64,000 bases of DNA from Hyphomonas atlantica corrig. (GTDB taxonomy: Bacteria > Pseudomonadota > Alphaproteobacteria > Caulobacterales > Hyphomonadaceae), in the NCBI RefSeq assembly GCF_000682715.1, contig NZ_AWFH01000007.1, forward strand, positions 18,602-82,601, written 5' to 3'. This document shows positions 28,033 through 35,688 of this stretch, piece by piece; the first letter of the stretch is position 1; each line of letters starts with the position of its first letter. The translations under genes were made by a program, and so were the position numbers. The notes beneath the pieces are model-generated. The model was not told the DNA's origin. It worked only from the letters and a program-made list of their open reading frames with translations, and searched no databases.

Positions 28033-28650
28033 CTATCCGATCAACTCGACCAGAGGCACGCGCAGCGCCTTGCCTGCGCCAAAGCCTTCCAGCGTGATGT
28101 CCAGCCGGTCGGTGTCGAACCGTACCGGACAGTCGAAACGATACCCTGCGGTCACCACCCCGCCCGGCGCTGGCGCGGCATCCAGCGTCACCTCCCCCGT
28201 CGTCGCGTCCAGGCTGAACTCCGCCGTCACGCCATCCACGGCCACGAGCACGCTGCCTGCCACTGGCTTCAGGATGCGCCGTTGATGATCGCCATACGCC
28301 TTGACCAGCTGGAACCGCGTCGCCACCCCATCGCCTGTGCCAATCCGCTGATCCGTGGCCGAGGGCACCTCCCCCGCGGCGCAGGACCGGTCATCGAGCG
28401 CGTCACGGAACCGAAACCCGTAGAGTCGCCCGCCGCGCGCCTCGAAAAAGGCCACAAGATGCTGCAACGCATCCAGCTTCAGCGCCGCGCTGCCGACATC
28501 CCACCGCCGCCGAGAGCCCGCCCAGACCGCATTGCGCACTTCCGCGCCACTCGCCAGATTCACCACCTCCGTGCGCCGCTCCGGCCCGCCTGTCGCGGCC
28601 AGCGCCAGCGGCACGGGAAAGCTCACCTCATGGAAATTCGTCACACTCAC
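28033..28650 (-). CDS. GTA g12: distal tail protein (DUF2460)
   Basis: A 205-residue DUF2460 protein, the distal tail component joining tail tube to baseplate. Recognisable segments are FHEVSFPVPLALAATGGPER near the start, RRWDVGSAALKLDALQHLVA, FFEARGGRLYGFRFRDALD and the C-terminal LDITLEGFGAGKALRVPL. Length equals that of GTA homologues. Five bases separate it from g13, and its start overlaps the stop of g11. Confidence 0.92.
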   Translation of the reverse strand: MSVTNFHEVSFPVPLALAATGGPERRTEVVNLASGAEVRNAVWAGSRRRWDVGSAALKLDALQHLVAFFEARGGRLYGFRFRDALDDRSCAAGEVPSATDQRIGTGDGVATRFQLVKAYGDHQRRILKPVAGSVLVAVDGVTAEFSLDATTGEVTLDAAPAPGGVVTAGYRFDCPVRFDTDRLDITLEGFGAGKALRVPLVELIG

Positions 28651-29024
28651 AGGAACCGCCCCCCGCCTGCCACGATCCGCGCCAGCAATGCGCTGAGGGA
28701 TGCTTCGCTGCTTTGCCCGGACTGCTCCGCTCCCGGCGCATAGTTCATGTTGAGGGTCACCGCCTGCTGCGCGCCACCGTCCGCGCCTGCCATCGCGACA
28801 ACACTTTCCGCCGCCACGCGCGCCAAATCTTTCAGGATGCTCTCGGCCATGCGTTCAAAGTCCAGCTCGCCAGACCGTGCCGCTTGCCCCAACGCGGTCT
28901 CGATGCTCTGCCCGGCCTTGCCGAACGCCGCCTCCAGCGCTTCAGCCGCCTGCACGCCCGGCCCTTCGGCAAGGCTGCGGAAGGCATCGCCCGCGGCGGT
29001 TAGGTCATTCTCAAAATCGTTCAT
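28647..29024 (-). CDS. GTA g11: short tape-measure protein
   Basis: A 125-residue, Ala/Gly-rich helical protein at the g11 (tape measure) position between the tail chaperone and g12. It begins MNDFENDLTAAGDAF and has a region of amphipathic helix (LDFERMAESILKDLARVAAES) followed by a Gly/Gln/Ser-rich end. Its length is short, as in GTAs with short tails. The ATG at 29024 has GAAAGG upstream; a TTG at 29042 was rejected. It overlaps the end of the previous gene by 14 bases because that gene has been lengthened by a repeat. Confidence 0.82.
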   Translation of the reverse strand: MNDFENDLTAAGDAFRSLAEGPGVQAAEALEAAFGKAGQSIETALGQAARSGELDFERMAESILKDLARVAAESVVAMAGADGGAQQAVTLNMNYAPGAEQSGQSSEASLSALLARIVAGGGRFL

Positions 29025-29301
29025 CACTTGCCTTTCTTTCAACCTTGCCGCTCACCCCGGCGCAGGCCGGGGCCCAGCGCGTGACGTCCGCACAGCCTCT
29101 ATCGGGATCCCGGCCTGCGCCGGGATGAGCGGTTGGGTGAACATCCGGAAACCCCGCCATCAATTCCGTGAGCCGCCCAGCCTTCAGGCCCGCTCCCCGC
29201 GCCGCCAGCCATCGCCACTCTTTCAGCGACAATCGCCAGAAATCCGCCGGGCGAATGCCCGCCGCCAGCGCTGACCGCATCATCTCCGACCAGAGCAACA
29301 T
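29011..29301 (-). CDS. GTA g10.1: phage tail assembly chaperone, repeat-extended
   Basis: A 96-residue protein. The first 55 residues are the usual small tail assembly chaperone (TIGR02216 type): MRSALAAGIRPADFWRLSL, KEWRWLAARGAGL and LTELMAGFPD. Family members normally end about there. Here residues 57-84 are encoded by a dispersed palindromic element (29048-29132), giving a Gly/Arg/Pro-rich tail not related to the family, followed by a dozen residues to a stop within g11. The start codon overlaps the g10 stop. The core probably remains functional. Confidence 0.85.
   Translation of the reverse strand: MLLWSEMMRSALAAGIRPADFWRLSLKEWRWLAARGAGLKAGRLTELMAGFPDVHPTAHPGAGRDPDRGCADVTRWAPACAGVSGKVERKASDERF
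29048..29132. repeat. Palindromic repeat A, copy 1 (inside tail chaperone gene)
   Basis: An 85-bp imperfect palindrome. Outer arms are CCGCTCACCCCGGCG and its near-complement CGCCGGGATGAGCGG; inner arms are AGGCCGGGG and ATCCCGGCCT. The centre is variable. The same ends occur at 31337, 33134 and 36505. This copy is translated as the C-terminus of the g10.1 protein. Confidence 0.9.
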
Positions 29302-29594
29302 CAGCCCGCCAACCCCAGCCGGAACGCTTCGGCCACAGCCCGCGCCGCAGCGCCCGGCGCCATTTGCTGCGCGCCCAGCTGCCCGGCAGTTTCCGCTTCG
29401 CCGCCGCCGCGCAACAGGGCCGCCAGCACAATCATCAGATCTGCCGCCGACAGCGCCCGCATCCGCGCCTCAAGGTCGCTGATCCGTACACATCCGAACG
29501 CCGCTTCAATCTCCGCCAACGCGCCCAGCGTCAGGCAAAGCCGCCGCGCCTGCCCACCGATCACCAGCTCTGTCTCGCCCCGCGCCGCATTCAT
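29301..29594 (-). CDS. GTA g10: tail tube/assembly-associated protein (GTA TAC-type)
   Basis: A 97-residue protein of the GTA g10 family (phage tail assembly chaperone-like, Phage_TAC_11 type). Typical pattern: a short strand ELVIGGQARRLCLTLGALAE, IEAAFGCVRISDLEARM, then DLMIVLAALLRGGG and a final helix. It lies between the tail tube gene and the small chaperone as in other GTAs. Its start overlaps the g9 stop by four bases. Confidence 0.88.
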   Translation of the reverse strand: MNAARGETELVIGGQARRLCLTLGALAEIEAAFGCVRISDLEARMRALSAADLMIVLAALLRGGGEAETAGQLGAQQMAPGAAARAVAEAFRLGLAG

Positions 29595-30004
29595 GGCAGC
29601 ACCTCAAAACCCAGCCGCCCCGCGCTCTCCAGCGTCACGGAGAATTCCGCCTCGCCATCATGCGCGCCGCTCCAGCTCAGCTCGGTGATCTGGAAGGCGC
29701 CTTCGAGAATGCCGAAATCCGGCAGGATCAACTGCCAGTCCGGCGCCTCGCCCGCAAAGAACACCGCCCGCATGCGGGCATCGCTGGCCGCATCCTTGAA
29801 CACGCCCCGCCCGGTCACACGCGCGGTCTTCACGCCCGCACCGTCGATCAGCTCCCGCCACGCCTCTGCGCTGTCGGCGCTGGTGCCGTCCACCATCCCC
29901 GCCGACAATTGGATACGGCTTGTCCGCACCCCGGCCAGCGTCGTGAACCCGCCTGCGCCATCTGCAATCTTCAGCAGGATGTCCCTGCCTCTCTGGCCTG
30001 CCAT
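29591..30004 (-). CDS. GTA g9: major tail tube protein
   Basis: A 137-residue TP901-1-type major tail protein. It starts MAGQRGRDILLKIADGAGGF and has VRTSRIQLSAGMVDGTSADS and the C-terminal WSGAHDGEAEFSVTLESAG, all usual for GTA tube subunits. It polymerises into the tail tube. Start codon and the stop of g8 share one base at 30004. Confidence 0.93.
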   Translation of the reverse strand: MAGQRGRDILLKIADGAGGFTTLAGVRTSRIQLSAGMVDGTSADSAEAWRELIDGAGVKTARVTGRGVFKDAASDARMRAVFFAGEAPDWQLILPDFGILEGAFQITELSWSGAHDGEAEFSVTLESAGRLGFEVLP

Positions 30005-30414
30005 CAGCCTGCCTCCTCTGAGATAATCCGAATCCGGATGATGCCGCGAAAGGCGCGCTTGTCGGCGGTGCGCATCACATCGCCATAGACGACATGCGCC
30101 AGCACCACATGCACGCCCGGCACGCTCCAGGCCGCGCCCTCAACCGCCGCTCGCAAGGCCGCCACCGCCGCCTTCGCGCCTCTCAGCCCGTCTTCCCGCG
30201 TGAACACGGCCAGCGTCAGTCGGTGCTCATGCCCGTCCACCAGCGCCGCCCCGGCGGGTGTCACTTCATGACGCTCCAACTCGGCATAAGGAAAGAGCGG
30301 CGCATCGCTTTCGGCGTCGAACACGCGCGCGGGCTGGCCGAACACGGATTGCACGCCCGCATCTGCGCGCAGCAGCTCCATCAGCGCCGCCTCAATCGCT
30401 GCCTCGGCACTCAT
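30004..30414 (-). CDS. GTA g8: tail terminator-type protein (DUF3168)
   Basis: A 136-residue DUF3168 protein, the tail-terminator or neck component in phage systems. Typical features are ALMELLRADAGVQSVFGQPA, LFPYAELERHEVTP and EHRLTLAVFTREDGLRG. It directly overlaps g6 upstream (four bases). The head-tail adaptor g7 that normally lies between g6 and g8 is absent. Confidence 0.9.
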   Translation of the reverse strand: MSAEAAIEAALMELLRADAGVQSVFGQPARVFDAESDAPLFPYAELERHEVTPAGAALVDGHEHRLTLAVFTREDGLRGAKAAVAALRAAVEGAAWSVPGVHVVLAHVVYGDVMRTADKRAFRGIIRIRIISEEAG

Positions 30415-30959
30415 AGTCTCCGCTCCCGCCGCGCCGCCAGGATGGCGGAGACCTCGTCCGGCAGCGCCTCGCCCGCTTCGCGCCGATAGGCCGCCAGCAC
30501 CAGCCGTTTCAGCGCCTGCACCAGATCCTCCGGCACATCCGCCGCCGCGCCATAGCCGGTCACGAAGGTGACATCCGCATGCCCGCCCGGCGGAATGGGC
30601 GGCAGCGCCACAAAGGGCTTCAGCCGCAGCCGCCCGCCACTCAGCGCAAACCGCGCGGTGTAGAGCTGCGCGGCCCCCTCGGCATCCAATGTCTCAACCG
30701 AGACCAGCGCCGAAGCCGGCCCCGGCACCAGCCGCATGCCGGTCCGCGTCACGCCCGATGGCCAGCGGTCGAACCGCCGTTTCACCGTGCGCATAACGAG
30801 GGCCAACCCCGTCTCCGCCTCCAGCCGCGCCCGCGCCGACGCGATCAGGCCGGTGACGAGATCATCCTCGCCCTCATGACCGATGCGCAGATAGGCCTTT
30901 GCCGTATCGAGAGACAAAGCCTCCCCGTCCGGCGGTGAGATCACCGTCAGATTGTTCAT
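30411..30959 (-). CDS. GTA g6: head-tail connector
   Basis: A 182-residue phage gp6-like head-tail connector. Segments: ISPPDGEALSLDTAKAYLRI, DDLVTGLIASARARLEAETG, RFDRWPSG and VTFVTGYGAAADVPEDLVQA. The ATG at 30959 has AAGGAAACAAGA upstream. A longer frame to 31064 crosses a dispersed repeat and has no ribosome site. It is separated from g5 by a small extra gene and repeats, unlike the compact order in R. capsulatus. Confidence 0.9.
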   Translation of the reverse strand: MNNLTVISPPDGEALSLDTAKAYLRIGHEGEDDLVTGLIASARARLEAETGLALVMRTVKRRFDRWPSGVTRTGMRLVPGPASALVSVETLDAEGAAQLYTARFALSGGRLRLKPFVALPPIPPGGHADVTFVTGYGAAADVPEDLVQALKRLVLAAYRREAGEALPDEVSAILAARRERRL

Positions 30960-30981
30960 TCTTGTTTCCTTATGGTTCTTT

Positions 30982-31086
30982 CTTCCCCCGCCTGCGGGGG
31001 AAGTGGGCCGGGCGCGACGCGTCCGGCTCGAAGGGGGCCTCTTCCCCCTCCGCCCTGCGGGCACCTCCCCCGCAAGCGGGGGAGGA
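30982..31086. repeat. Repeat B, copy 1
   Basis: About 100 bp with C-run/G-run hairpins: CCCCCGCCTGCGGGGG at the left, then GCGCGACGCGTCCGGCTCGA, and CTCCCCCGCAAGCGGGGGAG at the right end. A second copy of the middle and right part lies at 31423-31506. The two copies bracket a small gene (31096-31299). Confidence 0.9.
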
Positions 31087-31095
31087 TTGATCGGC

Positions 31096-31299
31096 CTAAA
31101 CCATCCCCTCCAGCTTCTCGATCAGCGTGCCGCCGATAGGCAAGGCAACGCTGCGGACGAGTTCATTGTCGATCTCGGTCTCGGTGGAATTGATCAGGGT
31201 CGAGAGCGCCTCGGCGATCTTGGTCGTGAATTCCTCCTGCTGCGGCTCGGTCAGCAATGCGGCCTGGCGGATGAGGGTGGTGAGAATGGATTCGAACAT
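31096..31299 (-). CDS. Small unknown protein within GTA cluster
   Basis: A 67-residue, mostly helical acidic protein starting MFESILTTLIRQAAL and ending PIGGTLIEKLEGMV. The ATG has AAAGGAACC upstream. It is not one of the standard GTA genes, sits between the major capsid and connector genes, and is flanked on both sides by dispersed repeats. Codon choice is like that of a real gene, with less G+C than its neighbours. Function unknown. Confidence 0.65.
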   Translation of the reverse strand: MFESILTTLIRQAALLTEPQQEEFTTKIAEALSTLINSTETEIDNELVRSVALPIGGTLIEKLEGMV

Positions 31300-31336
31300 G
31301 TTGGGGTTCCTTTGGTTGGGTTGGATAAAAAAAGGT

Positions 31337-31420
31337 CCGCTCACCCCGGCGAAGGCCGGGGCCCAGCTAATTCAGACCGGACATGCCGGGCGAGGTCCCG
31401 GCCTTCGCCGGGATGAGCGG
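31337..31420. repeat. Palindromic repeat A, copy 2 (intergenic)
   Basis: An 84-bp copy of the palindrome with ends CCGCTCACCCCGGCG and CGCCGGGATGAGCGG, inner arms AAGGCCGGGG and TCCCGGCCTT. It lies between the small gene and the capsid stop, directly beside a copy of repeat B. It is the only copy of four that is outside a gene. Confidence 0.9.
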
Positions 31421-31422
31421 AT

Positions 31423-31506
31423 GTGGGCCCGAGCGCGACGCGTCCGGCTCGAAGGGGGCCTTCCCCCTCCGCCCTTCGGGCACCTCCCCCGCAAGCGGGG
31501 GAGGAT
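31423..31506. repeat. Repeat B, copy 2
   Basis: Shares GCGCGACGCGTCCGGCTCGA and the terminal CTCCCCCGCAAGCGGGGGAG hairpin with the copy at 30982-31086. It lacks the left-hand CCCCCGCCTGCGGGGG hairpin. It ends just before the capsid stop codon on the minus strand and may act as a mRNA 3' stem-loop. Confidence 0.85.
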
Positions 31507-31511
31507 AAAAA

Positions 31512-32684
31512 TCAGAACACCATCACTTTCGCGGCGTCGAAATTCTGCACGCCGCCGCCGACGCGCTTGGTGGTGTAGAACAGCACGAACGGCTTGGCCG
31601 AGTATGGATCACGCAGAACGCGGGCCCCCTGCCGGTCAGCGATCAGGTAGAAGCGGCGGAAATCCCCGAAGGCGATGGCTGCATTGCCTGTGCCAACGTC
31701 GGGCATGTCCTCCACTTCCGTCACAGGATAGCCCATGATGGTCGCCGCCTCGCCGCCATTGCCGGGCTGCCACAGATAGCGCCCGTCGCCATCCTTCAGC
31801 TTGCGGACAGCCGCCACGGTGCGCCGGTTCATCACAAAGCGCCCATTCGCGCGGAACTGGGCCTTTGGTGTGTAGATCAGGTCAATGATCTGGTCAGCGG
31901 CGTCATCGGCGGTAAAGTCGCCCGCGACAGAGCCGATCTTGCCCCATTCATGGCTCGCCTCGGCGACGATGTCATAGTCCAGAAAGCCCTTCGGCTTGCC
32001 GTCGCCATCGCCGCTGACAAAGGCGGCCGATTCCTGCGCCGCAAAGGCGGCCTCCACTTCATCGGCCAGCCAGGCATCGATGTCGGCATAGGAATCTTCC
32101 AGCAAGGTCTGCGTCGCCGCCGGCATGGCGTACAGCTCGCCTGCCGGGAATTCCAGCAGGGACAGGCCCGAATGCGTGGTCTGGGTCCGCGTCGCCTGTT
32201 CACCCACCCAGCTCGCCGCCGCGCCAAGGCCAACCGGCTTCTTGTAGGTGCCCGCGCTGGTCTGGCGCACGGTCGCAATCTGGCGCATCGGGCTTGCCGC
32301 CATCAGGCGCGACTCGATCAGCCGGTCCAGCTCCGGCGGCGCGATATAGCCGCCTTGCTCGTCCGTGCCCGTGTTCAGCGCCTTCACGTCCAGACGCGCC
32401 AGCCCGCTTTCATCGCCCGCACGCAGGTATCGCGTCCAGGCTTGATTGCGGGCATCCTCGTCCGCCGTCTTCACCGCGCCGGCTTCGGGCCGCGCCATTT
32501 TCAGGCTCAGCGCCTCAAGGCGGCGGTCGATGCGGGCGAGACGCTCATCTGTCAGCGGATCACTGTCGCCCTTGGCTTCGATCTCGGCCAGCCGGGCATC
32601 ATTCGCCTCCGTATAGGCGGCAAACACCGCCATCAGCTCGGTGGTATCGGCCCCGCCGCCCGCCATCTTGGTTTCCTTGGTCAT
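31512..32684 (-). CDS. GTA g5: HK97-type major capsid protein
   Basis: A 390-residue HK97-fold capsid protein. The N-terminal helical delta-like region (about 1-100, ELMAVFAAYTEANDARLAEI) is expected to be cut by the prohead protease. The main domain begins near VKALNTGTDEQGGYIAPPEL, with AAASWVGEQATRTQ, RFVMNRRTVAAVRKLKDGDG and LFYTTKRVGGGVQNFDAAKV at the end. The ATG at 32684 has GGAGAACGC upstream. Length matches GTA capsids (about 400). Confidence 0.95.
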   Translation of the reverse strand: MTKETKMAGGGADTTELMAVFAAYTEANDARLAEIEAKGDSDPLTDERLARIDRRLEALSLKMARPEAGAVKTADEDARNQAWTRYLRAGDESGLARLDVKALNTGTDEQGGYIAPPELDRLIESRLMAASPMRQIATVRQTSAGTYKKPVGLGAAASWVGEQATRTQTTHSGLSLLEFPAGELYAMPAATQTLLEDSYADIDAWLADEVEAAFAAQESAAFVSGDGDGKPKGFLDYDIVAEASHEWGKIGSVAGDFTADDAADQIIDLIYTPKAQFRANGRFVMNRRTVAAVRKLKDGDGRYLWQPGNGGEAATIMGYPVTEVEDMPDVGTGNAAIAFGDFRRFYLIADRQGARVLRDPYSAKPFVLFYTTKRVGGGVQNFDAAKVMVF

Positions 32685-32722
32685 GCGTTCTCCATTCCTC
32701 TCAAATCCATAATCCTTCGGCC

Positions 32723-33238
32723 TCACGCCGCTTTCCCTTCCGCGCCCAGCAGGGCAAAGCGCGCACGGGCCTGCATCGGGCTGGTCACGAGGGAGACCTC
32801 CACAAGGTCCACCTCGACCAGTTCGCGCCCGTCCGGCCGCCGCGCATTCCAGATGCGGGGGCGAAATCCGATGGAGAGTCCGCTCAGCCCCTGCGCCACC
32901 AAGGACCGCGCCGCGACGCCCTCCACCAGGCCGCGCACATACAGGCCACGTCCATCCTCGATCATCCGCACCCAGCGCCCGGCAATCGCGCCGGGCCTGT
33001 GCTGTAACAGCATGGGCAGGCCCGTCCCGCGCTGCAGGCTGCGGGCAAACGCCCCCGCCCGCACAACATCCCCACTCGCATCCGGAATTCCGAAGAGAGA
33101 GGCGTAACCTTCGATGAGGAGGGGCTCACTTTTCCGCTCACCCCGGCGAAGGCCGGGGCCCAGCGCCGCAAGAGACGCAGCACGCCGGTCGGGATCCCGG
33201 CCTGCGCCGGGATGAGCGGCGCTGATCAAACTACTCAT
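32723..33238 (-). CDS. GTA g4: prohead protease with repeat-encoded N-terminus
   Basis: A 171-residue HK97-type prohead protease. The family part starts at EPLLIEGYASLFGIPDASGD and continues through GLPMLLQHRPGAIAGRW (catalytic His region), GLSGLSIGFRPR and DLVEVSLVTSPMQ (Ser region). Before it, residues 7-35 come from repeat A copy 3. The ATG at 33238 is fixed by its overlap with the g3.5 stop (ATGAGTAG), so the repeat-derived peptide should be part of the translated protein. Confidence 0.9.
   Translation of the reverse strand: MSSLISAAHPGAGRDPDRRAASLAALGPGLRRGERKSEPLLIEGYASLFGIPDASGDVVRAGAFARSLQRGTGLPMLLQHRPGAIAGRWVRMIEDGRGLYVRGLVEGVAARSLVAQGLSGLSIGFRPRIWNARRPDGRELVEVDLVEVSLVTSPMQARARFALLGAEGKAA
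33134..33219. repeat. Palindromic repeat A, copy 3 (inside prohead protease gene)
   Basis: An 86-bp copy with the standard ends and inner arms AAGGCCGGGG and ATCCCGGCCT. It lies in frame just after the start codon of the prohead protease (codons 7-35 on the minus strand) and keeps that reading frame open. Confidence 0.9.
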
Positions 33239-33461
33239 CCCCGCCCTCCAGTCTCCGCTCAATCCGGTCCAGCTGGCTCTCCATCCGGTCGACGCCCTCT
33301 TCGAGGCGGGCGAGGCGCTCCACCACGCTGCGCCGTTCCCGGACGGTATCTTCCAGGGAAGAAATTCGCTCCGCGGCTGCGCCCGCCCAGACCAGCGCGC
33401 CGCCGGTTTGCGCCAGCACGGCCGCGATGAAGGCAATAGTCACTTTCCGGTCGATCTTCAT
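33231..33461 (-). CDS. GTA g3.5-like small membrane coiled-coil protein
   Basis: A 76-residue protein with one N-terminal membrane span (VTIAFIAAVLAQTGGALVWAG) and a charged coiled coil (RISSLEDTVRERRSVVERLA, RLEEGVDRMESQLDRIERRL). It occupies the g3.5 place between portal and protease. Its start overlaps the portal stop as ATGA at 33458-33461. Function in GTA assembly is not established. Confidence 0.82.
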   Translation of the reverse strand: MKIDRKVTIAFIAAVLAQTGGALVWAGAAAERISSLEDTVRERRSVVERLARLEEGVDRMESQLDRIERRLEGGDE

Positions 33462-34585
33462 GGCTGCAGCCCCGCCAGGCGGCGTTTCTCTTCGCCCGTC
33501 GCAAAGCTCGCCCCTTCCAGCCGCGCCCACAGCGCGTCGCGTTCTGCCGACAGGGCGGGCACACGATCGAGGTCTGGCCGCACGGTCACTTCGGTCTGGA
33601 ACGGGTCGTCCAGCCAGACCGACAGGGACGCCGCCATCTTCTGCACCAGCGGCAGGATGGTCAGCCGCCAGAAGGCGAGATTGGCCTCTTTATAGTTTGA
33701 ATACGTATTATCCCCCGGAATGCCGAGCAGCATGGGCGGCACACCCAGCGCCAGCGCAATCTCCCGCGCGGCGCTGTGGCGCGCCTCCAGGAAATCCATC
33801 TCCGCCGGGGACAGCGACATGGGCCGCCAGTCGAGCCCGCCTTCCAGCAGCAAGGGGCGCCCCGCATTGGCCGCGCCGGAATACATGCCCTCCAGCTCGT
33901 CCTTCAGCGCGTCATACTGGTCCGGCGGCATCCGCCCATGCCCGCCATAGACCAGCGCGCCGGACGGTTTTGCGGAGTTGTCAATCAGTGCCTTGGCCCA
34001 GTCCGCGCTCGCATTGTGCAGGTCCAGCGCCCGCCGCGCTGCGCCCAGCGGGGCCAGCCCCATCACATCGCTGACCGGATTGAACAGTTTCAGGTGCAGC
34101 ACCGGGCTCCAGCCAGTCTCGCCATCGCGCCGGATCAGCCGCTCGCCATGACGCTCACGCACGGCCCACGCCTCGACCCAGCCGCGCGCATCGCTGACCG
34201 GGCGCATCATGGCCGGGTTCAGCGCGTAGAGCGCAGAGATGCCTGCCTCGCCCGATAGCTGCACCCCCTCCAGGAAGGCGTTGCCGGTCAGCTGCAATTG
34301 CGAATAGGCCGCCTCGAACAGATCCGCCGCCACGCCGTCCGGCTGGGGCCTGCGGATCAGGCGGGCTGCGCCCTCATGATCGGTGACCAGCGGCACGGAC
34401 GCCGCCGCCTCTGCCACCATGCGCACCGCGCGATAGGCGATTGCATTGGCAAGATAGCCATCCCGCGTCAGCGCCGCGCCCTCCCGGCTGCCCCATCGGG
34501 CCTCGCCCAGTTGGGACAGCGCCACGAGGGACGGCGCAGATTTCGCCTCGCTTGGGCGACGGGTGAACGGCCAGATTGGGTTCAT
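33458..34585 (-). CDS. GTA g3: portal protein
   Basis: A 375-residue HK97-family portal protein. Typical segments: NAIAYRAVRMVAEAAASVPL, LFEAAYSQLQLTGNAFLEGV, GGHGRMPPDQYDALKDELEG, LDWRPMSLSPAEMDFLEARH and IPGDNTYSNYKEANLAFWR. It forms the dodecameric DNA channel at one capsid vertex. Normally g3 follows g2 directly, but here it starts a separate transcription unit because a plus-strand module is inserted upstream. It therefore needs its own promoter in 34586-34803. Confidence 0.94.
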   Translation of the reverse strand: MNPIWPFTRRPSEAKSAPSLVALSQLGEARWGSREGAALTRDGYLANAIAYRAVRMVAEAAASVPLVTDHEGAARLIRRPQPDGVAADLFEAAYSQLQLTGNAFLEGVQLSGEAGISALYALNPAMMRPVSDARGWVEAWAVRERHGERLIRRDGETGWSPVLHLKLFNPVSDVMGLAPLGAARRALDLHNASADWAKALIDNSAKPSGALVYGGHGRMPPDQYDALKDELEGMYSGAANAGRPLLLEGGLDWRPMSLSPAEMDFLEARHSAAREIALALGVPPMLLGIPGDNTYSNYKEANLAFWRLTILPLVQKMAASLSVWLDDPFQTEVTVRPDLDRVPALSAERDALWARLEGASFATGEEKRRLAGLQP

Positions 34586-34803
34586 GTTGGGGCTCGGCTC
34601 CGTTTCCTTTGATGAGCAGAAATTAAATGCCGCCGGTCCCCATCGGATTGGGCAAGGAAAAGTGCCGGAAAATCAGCCCGCTAGCGCCGAAAAGCTGAGG
34701 GTTAACCGAACACTACACCCCTAATTTCCTGCGGCCGGGCCATAGCCATGCAGGCGCAAATCTGCTTTTTCGCCATTCGGTCAGGGTCAAAGGAGCTTAC
34801 AGA

Positions 34804-35688
34804 ATGTCGGCACGCGTGATTTCCATCGCCAACTCCAAAGGCGGTGTGGGCAAGACCACAACTTGCGTCAGTCTGGCAGAGGCCTTTGCCGCAAATGGCT
34901 TCCGCACGCTGGTGGTCGATCTGGACACGCAGGCCAACGCATCGCTGCTGGTCTTCGGCCATGAAGGCGACGAGCATTTGTTCCAGGCCATCAATGATTA
35001 CGTCACGATTTCCGACTGGCTGCTGGAGAATTTCTTCGCGGGCGAGCACAAGCGCCTGTCAGACTTCATCGTCACCGACGCCTCTGACGTGACCTATAAT
35101 GGCAAGCCGCTGGAGCTGGACCTGATCCCGTCCTCACCGCGCCTGCGCAAGACAGAGCGCGAGCTGATCTATGAGCTGACCGCCAAGGGCTATTCGATGG
35201 AGGCGTTGCAGGGTCAGGTCGGCCGCCGCATGCGCGATGATTTCGAAAAGCTGAAAGCCGATTATGATGTCATCCTGTGTGACTGCCCGCCCGGCATTTC
35301 CGTGATGACCGAAACCGTGCTGGCCGCCAGCCACCTGATCATCGTGCCGACCATTCCGGACTTCATGTCCACGCTGGGCCTCGACCTGTTCACCGGTGAC
35401 ATCATGCGCAACCTGCGCGGCCGCGACATCGAGAATCTGCCCTGCGTGCTGGCCACCCGGTTTGACGGCTCGGCGCACCAGAAGGTCGTGCTGAACGCCA
35501 TGCGCGATGCGGCGAATGCCAAGGAAACCGAATTCAACATGTTCAACTCGGTGATCCCGATGAAGCCGGGCTTTGCCACCAACCCAATCGAACTTGGCCC
35601 AGAGCCAACCCTTCAGGCGAAATGGCCCGGCGATGCCCTCGGCATCATCGAAGGTCTCCTGAAGGAAGTGCGCGAGAAGATTCAATGA
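34804..35688 (+). CDS. ParA/Soj-family ATPase within GTA cluster
   Basis: A 294-residue ParA-type deviant Walker ATPase. Walker A is SKGGVGKTTT (residues 11-20, signature Lys12 and Lys17), the A' motif is VVDLDTQANAS, and Walker B is YDVILCDCPPGIS. No N-terminal helix-turn-helix is present, so it is of the small, non-repressor type used in plasmid, chromosome or protein-complex positioning. It is transcribed against the GTA genes and is coupled to the next gene by an ATGA overlap. Its cargo is unknown. Confidence 0.92.
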   Translation: MSARVISIANSKGGVGKTTTCVSLAEAFAANGFRTLVVDLDTQANASLLVFGHEGDEHLFQAINDYVTISDWLLENFFAGEHKRLSDFIVTDASDVTYNGKPLELDLIPSSPRLRKTERELIYELTAKGYSMEALQGQVGRRMRDDFEKLKADYDVILCDCPPGISVMTETVLAASHLIIVPTIPDFMSTLGLDLFTGDIMRNLRGRDIENLPCVLATRFDGSAHQKVVLNAMRDAANAKETEFNMFNSVIPMKPGFATNPIELGPEPTLQAKWPGDALGIIEGLLKEVREKIQ

